NCBI GenBank assembly: GCA_036897525.1 | Contig: JAYMTJ010000001.1 | Coordinates: forward strand, 124,001-188,000 | Reading direction: 5' to 3' | From: Pelargonium x hortorum | Lineage: Eukaryota > Streptophyta > Magnoliopsida > Geraniales > Geraniaceae | DNA: 64,000 bases | Part shown: piece by piece, positions 1 through 12,896 of the stretch | How the letters are laid out: each line of letters starts with the position of its first letter | How positions within the stretch are numbered: the first letter of the stretch is position 1 | Translations under genes and position numbers: made by a program | Notes under the pieces: model-generated | What the model saw: the letters and a program-made list of their open reading frames with translations, nothing else | Databases searched by the model: none | Told to the model about the DNA's origin: nothing

Positions 1-3000
1 AGCTTTACTTCTAGGGTACTTTTAAGGTTTTACCGGGGCTCCCCTGTTTACGGTTATATAGGCCGGGCCTCTTGGACCAGTCCCCATAATACTTATGTAT
101 TTTATTAAAAATAGAGGAAAGACTATGTTATGTTTTACATATTTTCAAGTCAAAGCCACTTCCCTATAGTATTAAACCACAACCAATACAATCCAGAGTA
201 AACTTATTCAGACTCCAGTCAATCCTCATTAGGGTTTCTACAAGCAGCTCCTAAGGGTATATACTCTATCTCCAAATCAGGATAACAAAGAAAAATTTCC
301 TTTCCATTATTTGTCAAGGAGCCCCCTTGTACTTGTAAAAATTAGCTTAGTTCTAGAAAAAAAGGGCAGTATTATGAAACTTTGTTCTCTCCCTTCTGAA
401 TTGTAACTCTCTAGGTCTAGGAAAATCCTAGATTTAAAAGGTATTCTTTTAGTCCCCTTGTGACTTGTTCCGTGCAGGTGAGGCTCTATTTATGCGCTAA
501 AGGGAAAGGACTCTTTATTCTTATAACGTGGTTTTATTTTAATGGGTTATACAGGAAAATTTTTAAGTAGATCCAGCATTTTTTTTAGAGTTCCAGATAT
601 AGATATAGTATAAGGAGCAAACAACTCAACCCAGAGACCTATATATCTGCAATAATTGAGACTTATAGCTTGTATTTGTTAATCTGTTAAAACGACTTAC
701 GCCTTCTGAATTTGTTACTGCAACACCCATCGAAGTCTTTCTCAAGCAAGGTCCATAAGGGCCCTATTAGGGGAAGTGTTCCCTTTAACTTTTTATCTTT
801 AATATAGCATTTATTTCTTTGTTGAAGAATAAGCCTGTTCTGCATTTTAATGTAGGGGTGTTTAGATGGTTTTGTACTATATCTTATTCTTATCAGTTAA
901 TTAAGAGCCTCAGCATCTTTTAAAGAATTGCGCTTTAAAGCAGTTGAGTTGGTCCTACCTAGATCAGGAGCTTATTAAAATGGCTTTTGATAACCAAGGA
1001 AAGTTACTAAACTTATTATAGGAATATCGATACAAATTTTTCTCCTGTCTATTCCACCCTTCTATTCTATTATAGGTCTGCCTAGAGTTTTTAGATCATG
1101 AAAAGAGTCCAGAAAAATTCTAGCTTAAGATTAGGAGTCTTGCTAGTTTATACTATCTGATTAACTATTTGTTCTGTTGGTGCGAACCCCTCCCTCCGGG
1201 TGTAGTTAAAAATAGAAAGCCGTATTTGAGCCTTCATATTTGACTTTCTTGTATGTAGATTTTGAGACAAAGCTGATATATCTTTATCGCAATCTTAATG
1301 AAATAAATTAATAGGTGCTTTAGAACCCTGTTTGACCTTTTTTTAGGAGTTGATCTAGATTCATTGTTCTTAACATTGTTTTTTTTTAGTATTCTGCTTA
1401 TATTATATATAGTTAAGGGGTTCCAAGCCCTACTCAAAGCAAAGCTACAACATATTTTTTTACAAAAACCTGCAAGGAAACTAAGTAACAAACAAACAGT
1501 CTTAACGAGTAGCTAACCAGCCTACTATTGTAGGAATATTTAGAGGTTCTGATCACTGGAACTAGTCCTGTCAATTTGAATACTCCAAACGGATAGTATG
1601 AGGGGTTTTTTTACAGGGCCCTCTGGAAATTCAGGAAGCTCTTTAACAGAATTCTTAGGATAAGCGCTGTACTAAAATTTTCAATCTTATTTTACTTGAA
1701 AACAACCGGATTTCCTAAAAAATCAAGTACTTTTAAGATTTGAATTACTGAGTGAGTCCTTATCCTGGAAACTCTATAGAAATACTTAACAAAGCAAGCT
1801 CTACTTAATTCTTGTACCAATTCAATTTCAAAAGACTAAGAAACCTAAATTTGGTTCTATTCTCGTCAGTTGAAACTTTCCTACTCTCTCTTCAGAATAC
1901 CTTCTTTCAAGGGTCTTTAGGATTGGAGAGTACATTCATTCAATTGAGAGAGTACCTTAACCAGAACCTTAAGTAGAGTTGGAGCACTTGCTATTGGACT
2001 GACATGTTAGAGATAGTACTTAGACAGAGACTTTCCTTAGTTGAGGTGTTATGTTTAGGACTTGCTAGTGATTAGGACTTCGACTGGGACCTAGGATTCC
2101 GGTAAGAGAGTGCAAGACATCTTTTAAGGTAAGGTGGATTTCTAAAGGAGCTAAGAATCATGCAAGGGTTAGAACAATTGCTTTTGTAAGTTTCCTTCTT
2201 AGTAGACAGGGATGACTCTTCTTAGGCGTCTTAGAGTCTTCCTTTAGTTTGTAGGTTGGGATTTCAATATTGTAGCTAAGCCGACTTGAACCAATGACAT
2301 CCTCACTTGTGTCTCTATGTTCTATCAGGGTCAGATGAATCCCTCGGCTTACAGGAAAGCCAAGAGTAACAGCCCAGAATTTGAAAAGAGAAGTTCCTAT
2401 ACTATTCTCAGAAACTTTAACTTGCAGATATTCTAGTAGAAAAGAAAATGAAGCGAAAACCTGAAACTTTATTGAGTATTACTTGGCCTAATCACAAAAA
2501 CTTAGAAAGCTTCAGAATACTTTCGATTTATATTGTACACAAACTCTATCTAAAAGGATCTAAGGTAACAAAACAATTATGAAATAACTAGAGCTCCTAA
2601 AAATTTGTTGTATTTTTTTGAAACCCCTCAGCATATTCTGTAAAAAGCGGGTATAGTTTACTCGGGTCTTGTAAAGAGAAACAAACGCAATTAGTATAAG
2701 AGTGCGCCTCGTTCAGGAATACGTTACCTCTAATTACAAAATGAAGTCTAAATCAAAATTTAATTAACAAACCGAACAGACAAAGCTCCTCTCTATAGAC
2801 ATATTTAAGATAAAAAGGTAAATACATAACATACATACCGGGATCCACCGTGAACAGAGCGAAATTACACAAGATTCTAACCTTCACGTGTACTATATCA
2901 TCAAATTAATACCTAAATTTAAGTAGAGCCTGAAATAGAAAAGGAGGTTCATATTCTTTCAATAAGTGAGTCCCATTAAAGTCGATCCATGGTTTCTTGG

Positions 3001-6000
3001 GTACTTTTTTTATGTACTAAATCAGAGATGGGATAGAATAAACCCTGTTATATAGTCATAGATTCTTTAATTTAATTACAGTGTGTAGTAAATATCCTAA
3101 AGTATAGTTTTGGCCCTTGTACGTAATACCCCTAAGATTCCTTATGAATAAATTGACAATTATCACAATTCCTTAATTTTATAGTAAGTAGGTAAATAAG
3201 GCTAGACTTCCCTATCCTTTTATATAACTTTTCCATATCATTTAGTCGGCGTACCCAAGGGTAGGTTTTGGTAATATATGAAGATTCTCACACTTCGGGA
3301 CATCACATCAAGAAACAATCGACACGTAGAATCTCCATATAAATACTAACTGTTTTAGTTTAGCAAGCTTAAGGAAGATTAAAGGCAAGAATATGAAAAT
3401 CTCACTCAGTAGGAACTCTTGCGCAAAAAGCTAGAAACCCGATAATTTAAGAGGGGCGGACCCTTACCTAATTTGGTAATCACTCTTCTCTGGTCTGGGG
3501 TATCCCGTCAAGTATCATAACATAAGTAGAAACCTAGGAGCCTTTAGTTGGAAAGGCACTTCTAAGGCAAAAGAATTTGAAGTTGCCGAGTCAAAGTTAA
3601 CTACTACGGATATTTACCAATTGCTTTTCTATTGAAGTGAAGCCCCTACAACTGCTGGAATAAGCAACTAGAGGGGTAAATCCCGGGCATCAAGCATAAG
3701 AGGAAGACTCCTAAGAAAGTTATAGTTATGCGTAAGGCTAAGCTGCAGAATAGAAGTACCAAATAAGGTAATACAAAACGGGTTGTCCTAATGTAAGGTT
3801 ATACTAGCCTACGACTCTTTTATAGTATCAGCTAATACAGAGGTTCCTTTAGTATAGAATTTCAGGATTACTAATAGAATTCTTTATCAAAGCAATAATG
3901 ACTTATTCAGAAACTTTTTAGTATACCCCAGAAGCTTCCTCCTTTAAAAATAAGGGGCTCTTATCTTAAACATTCTACTCCTAGCATCATCGAGCTGACC
4001 AGAATTGAAATTAACCTAATTTGTTCTTTGCAAGTTATAAGGTGTGTTCGTCGGCCTTTTTTGTCTATGTTCTATGCCAGTCGTTTCGTTTAAAGTTATT
4101 AAGGTAATTTAGTATACGTAGTTTGTATTATACAAAAAGAGGTTAAAATAAAATTTGAATTCCGAGGTCTACCTCTCTTTAACGGGTATCACAACACATT
4201 CTAATTCTATATAGGTGTATTGCAAAGGAATCCGCGTAAAAAGAATCAATAAAAGGAAACCATCTTATATTTCGTATTTCCCAGTATTAGGCAATTCTAT
4301 AGGATTTGGCAATGAATTACATTTTCGTGTATCAGTAGTCCTCACTCTCTCAACTCGAATGTTACTGCTTTGTTTGAATAAAAGGGTTATAAATCATAGG
4401 TCTTTTTGAATTCAAAAAGGGGTGTCCGGATATCCAGTAAATAGTTTAAGAGGCAAAAAAGAGATATCTAGGCTGGGTGTACTTTAATCCCTTTCGTTCG
4501 CGGAGTATTGCCATTTTTATGAAAAAAGGGATTTCCATACATAATAAACTTGATTTAAACAAGAATACAGCTACTACTCTAAGACTTTATTTAGTGGGTC
4601 CTTTTAACAAGTAAGTAAAAAGATTTTTTTGTATACACAGTTCGAAAAACGAAGCTAAGGAGCAATAGAGTAACTCCTACCTAAAAGATTTCCCAAAACA
4701 AGTTTATACTTCTAGCTAAATTATTAAAAGAAATTTCTGTTATACACTTTATACAACTTACCTTACTTACATGGTATTTGTTCCTTGACCTAATTTTTGT
4801 CCTAGATTTCCTATACATATAATTTCCCAATTTACTTGGGATTTTCTATACTATGCTTATTGTATTGTGAAGCCTGGTTATACTCTACTGAGAAAACTTA
4901 AAGACCTCTCTAGCAGCTAGACTTTATTTACAGGAAAACACATTCATTTTAGCCTTGTAACTGACTTCGTGAACTGGAGCAGAAACAGAAGAAAACTACC
5001 TATACCTCTAACCTTTTGTACTTTAGCCTTTACCGAAACCCTATAAGCTCTCTTACTCCCTTCTATTACTTATTTGCTAGATTTTTTCTTAAGACCCAAA
5101 AGGTAGCTCGGCTTTTGATTCCCTTAAAAATGCTTTGCCTTGACACTTGCTCCTAAATAACTCCTTCTTTAATAAACTAATAACACGGAAATGCCTCCCT
5201 TAATACCAAAACTTTGAGAATTCTTATCTTGTTAACTCTTCCTAAAAGACTAGAAGTTTCCATCTCCTCTATACAAGCACAGGATTTCACTTTACTTAGG
5301 CTGTAACTCCCTCTAAATTTGAATTGATTTCTCTAGCTCTATATCTTTTACACTTTAAATCCAGAATTGGAAACTTGTAATCATAGGAACATGGGAACAA
5401 GCAATCTCTTTCTTACTTTAATAGCGACTCAGGGCTGCCTATAGAACAAAGTATTGAACAAAAAGAAAGGACTTATAATATAAACGGAGCTCCTGTAGAA
5501 TTTTAAGTGGCAAGTGAAGGGGGCTAGATGCTGGGTCTGGGAGATTCTCAAGTCTAAGTCAAGGGTTATCTATAAAGGGTCGGGTAATTTTTAAGTTTAT
5601 CTTAATTAAAGAGAGCTTTACGGCACTTAATTATAATAAAAATGCGACCTATATTCTTGGGGGCGTGTAAAACATGGAAACGACTCTTTAATCATAATAT
5701 AATAAGGGAGCCCATTTCTATTTCTTTTATACCAGAAAGATGTTCAATTCGCGGAAAAAACTAGTTATCAACCCGAGGATTTTTTTCTAGCAAGAGCCTT
5801 TAAAAGCTAAAAAAGATTGGGGTGCTTTGGGACTCTGTAAAGTAAGTGTTGAGATCCTAAATTCCCCGACTAAGCAGAGATGCAGTTTCTGTTCTACAAG
5901 AGAGTTTCCTATTTAATTCCTTACCCGTCCTAGTGGATCCTGTAACTAACTTGTAATTCGAGAAATTCTCCGATCGTTGAGATATCACACATAGAAAAGC

Positions 6001-9000
6001 TTGCGCTAGTGAGGGAGTACTCATAATTAATCTCAAGCCAAAAAAATTAGAATATCGCTTGTTCAGGAACCCGTGATTAATGGGTCTACACTATAACAAG
6101 CCACTTATTTTTTAATAATTCAGAAACGATACAAACCAGCTATATTTATGCAATTTAATTCTCCATACAGAGGCACTTACTTATTCTACATGGGGGCCCT
6201 CAACTTCGATTTCCCTTCAATAAAAGTTGAATAAGAATTCCGCGATATATATATATCTGTTACTTTATCTAGATTCTAGAGTACACCCCTTTGCCTTATC
6301 GTGGGAGTCCTATTAAATTAAAATTTTTTGTTAGCGTTTTTTATACCAAGTTTTCAGTGGCTTGACAATAAAGGAATTAAAGGGTTTCCGCTAAAAGGGG
6401 CTTATCCTAATTGAAAATATTTAGAAAAAAAAGGGTTCGGGTCTCCCTACGCGTACCCCCGGCTTTTTTACTGCATTTGAGAACTATAAAGGGGCTCTTT
6501 TAAGTCTGGTACTTATAGATTATCTTTTGATACTACAGAAGCTGTGCTTTAGTCTTTTGCCTTAACTCTACTTTTTTTCAAAGGGCCTCGTCTTCCACAT
6601 ATTATTAAGATACTCTAACAATAATGACATAACTTTAAGTATCTGAGTTGTATACTAGGAAGCTCTTAAATGAACTCGGGTTCTCCTGCTATATATTCTA
6701 TATATTAAATTAAAGGGGGGTTCTGCCCAAAAAAGACTCGTAGTGAAAAGGAATCCTAAAGTTATTATTAAGCACGATTTTAGTATACAGAAACTATCCC
6801 TGAGGAATGGGAATCAAAGTTGGTATGTCGGTCATCTAACGGGTATTGTTTCTTACCTTGCGAGTTTTTTGCTAGCTGCACAATAGGTCTAGTGCAGGAT
6901 TTCCTTAAGCACTACCCTGAAATTAGGAACTTCTACGCCACATAAACCCCAGGCCGAGTTATATAAAGGTAATAAAAGCGCATAAGCAAACTTTTTTCTT
7001 TATAGTTGGGAGAAGGGTCTTTCTAAGCAGCCCGAGGGAGTCCTCTTTTACTCTAAAAGAAATGAAGAGAGAACTTCACGTCTTAACATTCTTAAAAATT
7101 AACGAATAACCCTACGTACATATAAAACAAAATGACCCTTCCAGATTAGAGAGGAATCTTACGCCAACGAAGCCTAAGACTTTAGTAAGTATCCATGTTG
7201 CTTGCATTGCAACAAACCGGTTTACTAGGATAATACCGGTGAGGTTATTCTTCTATAAACAAAAGGGAGGCTTGGGTCCAAAAAGGCAGGGCCTTAAGAT
7301 CTGGGTTTTCAAGGTAAGGAGAATAGCCTAGAGAATTGAGTCCCTTAACTTGTGTTACCTTACTCATTAGATCTGCGAATAGAGTATGAAACCAGTCCTT
7401 TATTACCCCACGTAATTACTAAATACCTAAGAAGTTTATTCCCAGTCGGGCTATCTCTGTATTTGAAGGAAGCTACTTTACGGACTAGAAAGCTTTCCTT
7501 TGCAATACCCAAGACTTTTTCAAACTTCTTAGACTTGGTTCTCCTTGAAACTATTCTTGCTCGAATAAAGCCCTCTTCACCAGAATATTTGAAAGAGAGT
7601 GAACTTTATTCCTAGCAAAAGGTATCCCTTTCATTATTTCATTATAGAGATACGTGTTTACTTTGCGGGTAAACTCCTTTTATGTAATAAATGGTAAAGA
7701 CAAGGTAAAATACATTAACAATAATATACTTAATTAATTGGCTTTTTTTCTTTTCTATCGGGAAAGTAGATAGGGGTAGAATGCAGTAGTACTGACTTAT
7801 TAGAAATCCTGTTAAATATACGTAGTAGACCAGGGAAACATAAGAAATAAAAGACTAGCTAAGAGCTTTCTAATCCACGAATTTTCATTATTATAAGTTC
7901 CAAAGAAATAGAAAATTGTCCCCACTCGCTTTTGTATAGCACTTCTTTGTAAATGAATATCAAGAGTTTATACTGGTTAAGGGAAATATGGACTTGGAAT
8001 TTTTTGCAATTGGAATCCCTTACCTTAATTAATGGTACGTGCTCGTTAACTAGTCCGGGATATTTTGAAGTAAGTAAGATAGGTTAGTAAAAACGCCATT
8101 TATAAAGCATTCATATTGTGAAAGTGGTGCAAAGTTCGTTCTATAGTCTAAAGGATAGGGGAGCCCGACCACACAAGATACTAAAAAGCAGGATCTCTCC
8201 TCGTAAGATACCCTTTTGTTCCTATACCAGGTGTAGATTTAAATCTTATAATTTCGATTGCGGAGTCTCCCTGCCCAGCCCCTTTTGCTAAGAAGCTCCT
8301 ACTATAATCCAGGAAAGATAAAAAACCCCGACTATTACAATTAGAAACTGACTTATACAAACTTTGATTAACATCGGACTACCCTTTTAAGGGATGCCAT
8401 TACGCGAATATTCCATATATAAGAATATATACTATAAGGTGTGGCTGTGGTCTTAGCTTTTCCGCATTTTTGAATACCTTTAGATAAAGTAAAGCCTGAG
8501 GAGAAACTTGTAACACTTATAAAGCTTTGCCTTACTCAAGGAAACGTTTCTATTTATAGGAGCTTGAGGTGGCCCCTACTTTATATTATACTCGAACCCT
8601 TAGTTGATCAGTGCCCCTTTCCGTGCGTTATAGCGTATCCCTTAGGTACTTAACCTATGGGTTTTTCATAGTCGATATTTACGGAATACTGGTTTATAAG
8701 CTTTCCTAATTGATAAACAAACCCCTTAGGGCGGCGGAAACTTGTTTCAGTGTAAGACTGAGTTTATTGAATATTATGGGTATACTCTTTTTAGCGGTTT
8801 CCCCCTCCCCTTGGCATGTCTGTAAATTTCTATATCGGTATTCCCATCAATCGAAGTGAAAGCGAGGGTTTCCTTTTTTTAGGAGTTTAACCTCATTACA
8901 AGGTTTCCTGGGAGCCTCGTCTATGTCATATCGCCCTAATATGTATCCTGGAGTGGGCGTTATTACTCGAGTCTAGCCAAAATGAGATTTAGACGTGAAT

Positions 9001-11018
9001 ACAGATATAAAGAAAAATCGACTCCGATATGAATGAAATCCCCTCAATTAGGATTAAACTAAGTTATTACTAAAACCCTTTCAGAAACTGGGAACTGAAC
9101 TCTTCATTTTAATATTTCGAGGAACCGCTAAGTTTACTAATACAAAGAGGCTCTAATCGAAGTCAAATCTCTTTTTTTAGGCTCTGCGAAAAAGGTGACC
9201 CGCCCCTAGTATACAATATATTATATGGCTAAAAATTTCTAACAATAGTAAATGCGGAATCCTAAGAAAGCCCTTGAAACTCTCTTACTTAAAATGAAAA
9301 GGGGCTTTAAGATAAGTGATTTCTTAGTTTCTAGAAATTCTTCGATCGGTCTCCTTCTGTTTCAATTACAGTGTTTCAAGAGGGTCCTTTTGTATTCTTG
9401 GTTTTTTTTGATATTATAAAATAGGTTTTAGTTATCCTTCTAGTTGGGTACTTTTCTAGATATTTTTCTTTTAAAAGCAAGTTTATTGATTGATGAAAAA
9501 AAAAGGGCTCCATTTCCTGGATTTAAGTAAGGACTACGAGGCTGTATGTAATAAAGTGAAAAGGCGGGGCCCTTCATATAATATTGAAATAACAAGTGTA
9601 TTCTTTTTTGGGCGCTCCGGTATTAAAGGGTGGGAAAAAGCTTACCCTAAGACGGAATTTTCTTGATTTAGTCTAAAAGTTTCCGCAAATACTCCCCTCT
9701 CATTTAAGATAATAACAAAGAATTAATCCCAATAGAAGACAGCTTTGAGCAGAGTCTTAAAAAATAAGTGTTAAAAGAGGTCCCCTCTCTATTTGGGCTT
9801 TTGAGAAGAATCAAAAAAACAAAGGTCAACTATATAAATTGTATGGGCTGTTCAGTCTTCAAAGTATGATGAATCTCATGCCTATAGCATTTTCTGTCTA
9901 CCCGGGCGGCCGGCCGCTCCTCTAATCCGGATAGAGAAAAGAAATTTTATACCAAGAGGAGCCCCTTGATTCGGATTTCTCAGATCTGTAAAAGCCCTTT
10001 TGTGACAAGGAAGTTCCTAAACACCGCTTCCGCTCTTCTTTAAGAGACCCTTAGAAAGTCCATAAGCCGAGGCAGTTACCTATAAGGTTTTTTAGACGTA
10101 ATCAGTATCTCTATCCACTTTCTTCTAGGGCCCCTTTCTAAGCCTTCCTTTTTTTTCTTTTCTTAGTCTTAGGAATACTTCTAAAATGAATTCCTTGAAA
10201 ATAGAAACTGACTCTAAGACTCATTGTTAGAATCTACTCCGAGGTATTGTAGGAATATTGATTGGTAACTCTTGAGCTATTTTGACTTAAAACGTATTTA
10301 ATACGAAAACTCCAAACTGGTTAGAGCTTGCCCCAATCTTGTAGGTTACACTCTCAAAAGTTCAAAAAAAAGCCAGGTCTATAAGAATCCTAACATAGGA
10401 TAATTATTCATGAAAATTTATACAAGATACTCAATTTACTTACTACAGCGGCGGACATAAGTGGAAAGAAAAGGCTTCCTTATAGTGAGAAATTCCTTTT
10501 ATTAGTTGTACACTCCTAAAAACCCTTTTTTAAGAGAGTAGCTAACCCTTCTATTGGATTTGGCAGTCTGAAATGAGTAAGAGTTTTCTACGCATGCGAT
10601 TTGAACCTACGTTTGATTAAACTAAACCACCAGAATTTAGCCTTGTTCAGCAGGCATAAATACCCTATTCTTAGTTATATATAAAAGAAGGAGTTCCTAC
10701 TTACTGAGAATTTAGCAGCTGTAATATCTAAGGGGAGTTTCATATTTCTTTTTGGATGTTCCAAGTTTTGAGTCTTAAGAGCGGGTTTTTGCAAAACCAA
10801 GGTACAATAAACTAAGAAAAGGGAAGTGATTTGCAAAGTATATCTATTCATTGATCAAGGATCGCCCTGGACTAAGGGCTGCTTAAGAAAAAGACATTAT
10901 ATATATACCAACAACCTGTGATGCAGGACTTCGCCTACATTTCGACTCCCTTTTAGACAACTTTTCTATTTCCAATAGCGGTTTTTCATTTTAATAGATT
11001 TTATTTGAATACTCATCG
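1..11018. other. A+T-rich spacer, no gene recognised
   Basis: No RNA gene, known protein or mobile element could be recognised on either strand. The longest open frames are 85 codons (1234-1491, minus), 64 codons (4215-4409, plus) and 87 codons starting at TTG (7352-7615, plus). None resembles a mitochondrial or plastid protein, and frames of this length are expected by chance at this base composition. The stretch has many homopolymer runs and short G/C patches set in A/T. The one striking local feature is a run of 17 G/C bases at 9901-9917, listed separately. A T-loop-like string near 10,600 is discussed among the rejected items. Confidence 0.7.
9906..9917. repeat. 12-bp perfect G/C palindrome
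   Basis: The bases GCGGCCGGCCGC read the same on both strands. They lie inside a run of 17 consecutive G/C bases (9901-9917) that also contains CCCGGG. The surroundings are about 65 percent A+T, so such a run is very unlikely by chance. There is no gene or other repeat next to it. Whether it is a natural hairpin or a cloning or assembly trace cannot be told from this sequence. Confidence 0.9.
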
Positions 11019-11092
11019 GGCGAATGACGGGGATCGAACCCGCGTATGGTAGATTCACAATCTACTGCCTTAACCACTTGGCTACATCCGCC
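11019..11092 (-). tRNA. trnH-GUG: tRNA-His (GUG), plastid-type
   Basis: This reads as a complete 74-nt cloverleaf on the minus strand. It starts with the encoded extra G that marks tRNA-His, followed by acceptor strand GCGGATG, which pairs with CATTCGC through all seven positions (one G-T wobble), and discriminator C. The D arm is GCC-AAGTGGTTAA-GGC. The anticodon arm is GTAGA-TTGTGAA-TCTAC with all five pairs, giving GUG. The T arm is GCGGG-TTCGATC-CCCGT with one wobble. The sequence is very close to the plastid trnH of seed plants. Angiosperm mitochondria commonly use such a plastid-derived copy to decode His codons. No psbA, rpl2 or rps19 sequence was seen on either side, so the gene sits here without its plastid neighbours. 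It is the only gene in the window that looks fully functional. Confidence 0.93.
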
Positions 11093-12828
11093 CTTAGAAA
11101 CATTATTTCTTAATAACGCTCATCCATTAACTTCTATATTTCTATATAAGCAATTACTTTGAAGCTCGATATAATAACAGCGCCACCCCTTTTAAGGATC
11201 CTTCTATAGGAACTCTTTCCTCGAGAATTTCTGTAATTATTGTGTTAGAGATCCGGAATTTTTTGATTCTATTTTTCCTTTTTTCAATTTTGAGTCTGGA
11301 AACCGGGGGAGCCTTGTTTATTCCACACGGGATATCTTCCAACTCAAATTCCAGTAAACGGGCCCCTCTTTCTAAAAGTTTCGATGACTTAGAGAGAAAT
11401 CCTCCTTTCAAGGTTTGGGGGAAGGCAATAACACAAGGATACACTGTACAAATACAAATTTCAATATCACAATATTATGCGAAACCCTCATAACGTAACA
11501 CTCTGCGTTACAGGATCCTACTTACTTATTGCTAGAGAATAAAGAAGCCTTCTGCAAATTATCTCATACATAATGAAAAAAGAATTAGGATGAAAATCCC
11601 GAGTTTAAGACTTTTTCAGTAACAAAGTATCTAAGGCACCTCAAAATTCCTTCGGAGTATGCGTGCGCAAGGAGCAGTTAGAAATGTTTATAGAAAAATA
11701 GATGCCCTTTTTTTATAGGGTATCCCACAGAATTTGGTGGGCGCAGGGGCCCTAAAGTCTTTGTCACGACGCCTCTCATAACTCTTGCTTTATTAAAAGA
11801 GTAATTTCTTAATATTACAGACAGTCAGTACTTTGGTTGTTTTTGGAGCTATTCTTGTTAGTAGTAGTAGTATAGTACTCGTGTCTGACTTTATTAAAAG
11901 AGAAAATTTAGGGAGGAATAAGGGCCCATACATTTGCTTAAGTTGAATTTTAGATTCACACGGACATGGCATACCCTTGATAGTAATACAAAGCTTTAGG
12001 TCCCTTTTTTAGGAGCTCACCTTGTTGACCCCTCTTTTTATCTAGGAAATAAAGATTATACCTTTTAGGTACTATAAAGCTTGTCATCTTTATCAGGAGC
12101 AGGAGGCCTAGTCCACCACCTATAAGGAAGACAACTGTATAAATCTTCTGTTGACTGGATCAAATGGAAATGGTTAAGAAAAGAAAGACTCGTGGTAGCT
12201 TCAATAAAGCGGCTTTCTATTTATTGTATATAATACCTCCCTCCCTAGCCCTAGATTTTTCTATTTAGCTTCTGGCTCCCTCCCTAAAATCAAATTGATC
12301 CTGTACCTGTAAAAAGTTATTAAAAGGGTAAGACTCCAATGAAACACCAAGACCTTACCTTACCTTACTTAGCCAAGATTATTACTAAACTCTTAATAAG
12401 GACACCTGTTTAAAAGATATACAAAACATAGGGATTCTTGTTTTTAAACTACAAATTTCCGAGATAGGGAAAGCCAGAATTAGAAGATAGAAGAAAAACT
12501 CCTTGGGAAGCCTTTCCTTGGGATTGATTTGTTAGGACTTATTACCAACTTGTACTTTTGTACTGTATTGTTTAGTAGGAGGCTGGGAAATCCTCTTAAC
12601 CTTTCTACTAGAACGTAATACAAACCTCAAAAGAAATAGGATTCTAGAAAGCCCTTAAATGAGTATCTGCTAAATCAAAGAATCAAGATCGAAATAAGGA
12701 ATTGAAAATCGCTTAGATAGAAGAAAAATCCTATATTTAGAAGAGCCTTCCCTACCTCCCTGTCTCCTGGAGTCCCTTCCCCTTTATTTTATCCGCCGCT
12801 CAACCCTTTCATTAAGGCTCCCTCTTTT
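11093..12828. other. Spacer downstream of trnH in plus coordinates, no gene recognised
   Basis: Two open frames overlap here on opposite strands: 96 codons (11154-11444, minus) and 83 codons (11242-11493, plus). The plus frame begins with a hydrophobic stretch of about 20 residues, but neither frame matches a mitochondrial or plastid protein that I recognise. An open frame on one strand often leaves its complement open too, so the pair counts as one event. A short TAG/GTA microsatellite lies near 11,863. I see nothing else in the stretch. Confidence 0.5.
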
Positions 12829-12896
12829 TCTAAATTCTAATTGGCAGAGCCCCAGTCAATTTGATTGGATGTCGTAGGTTCAAATCGTGTTCTCAG
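12829..12896 (+). pseudogene. Eroded tRNA-like sequence (Trp- or Asn-like 3' half)
   Basis: The string GATGTCGTAGGTTCAAATC (12867-12885) is the same as the variable and T-arm part of plastid-type trnW-CCA as I remember it, and close to that of trnN-GUU. Upstream, AATTGGCAGAGC looks like a D arm, and CCAGT/ATTGG can form an anticodon stem around a 7-nt loop. That loop lacks the U expected before the anticodon. The T stem has a mismatch and the acceptor ends do not pair. It therefore looks like a decayed tRNA gene whose parent is uncertain. It could also be a chance T-loop match with no gene history. Confidence 0.3.

Noticed and set aside
10575-10660. GATTTGAACCTACG on plus, a T-loop-like string on the minus strand
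   Set aside because: The T stem does not pair, only a six-base anticodon loop can be drawn, and no acceptor stem or clear D arm is present.
11154-11493. Two overlapping opposite-strand frames beside trnH as a possible organellar gene
   Set aside because: No residue pattern of any mitochondrial or plastid protein could be found, and the lengths are within chance.
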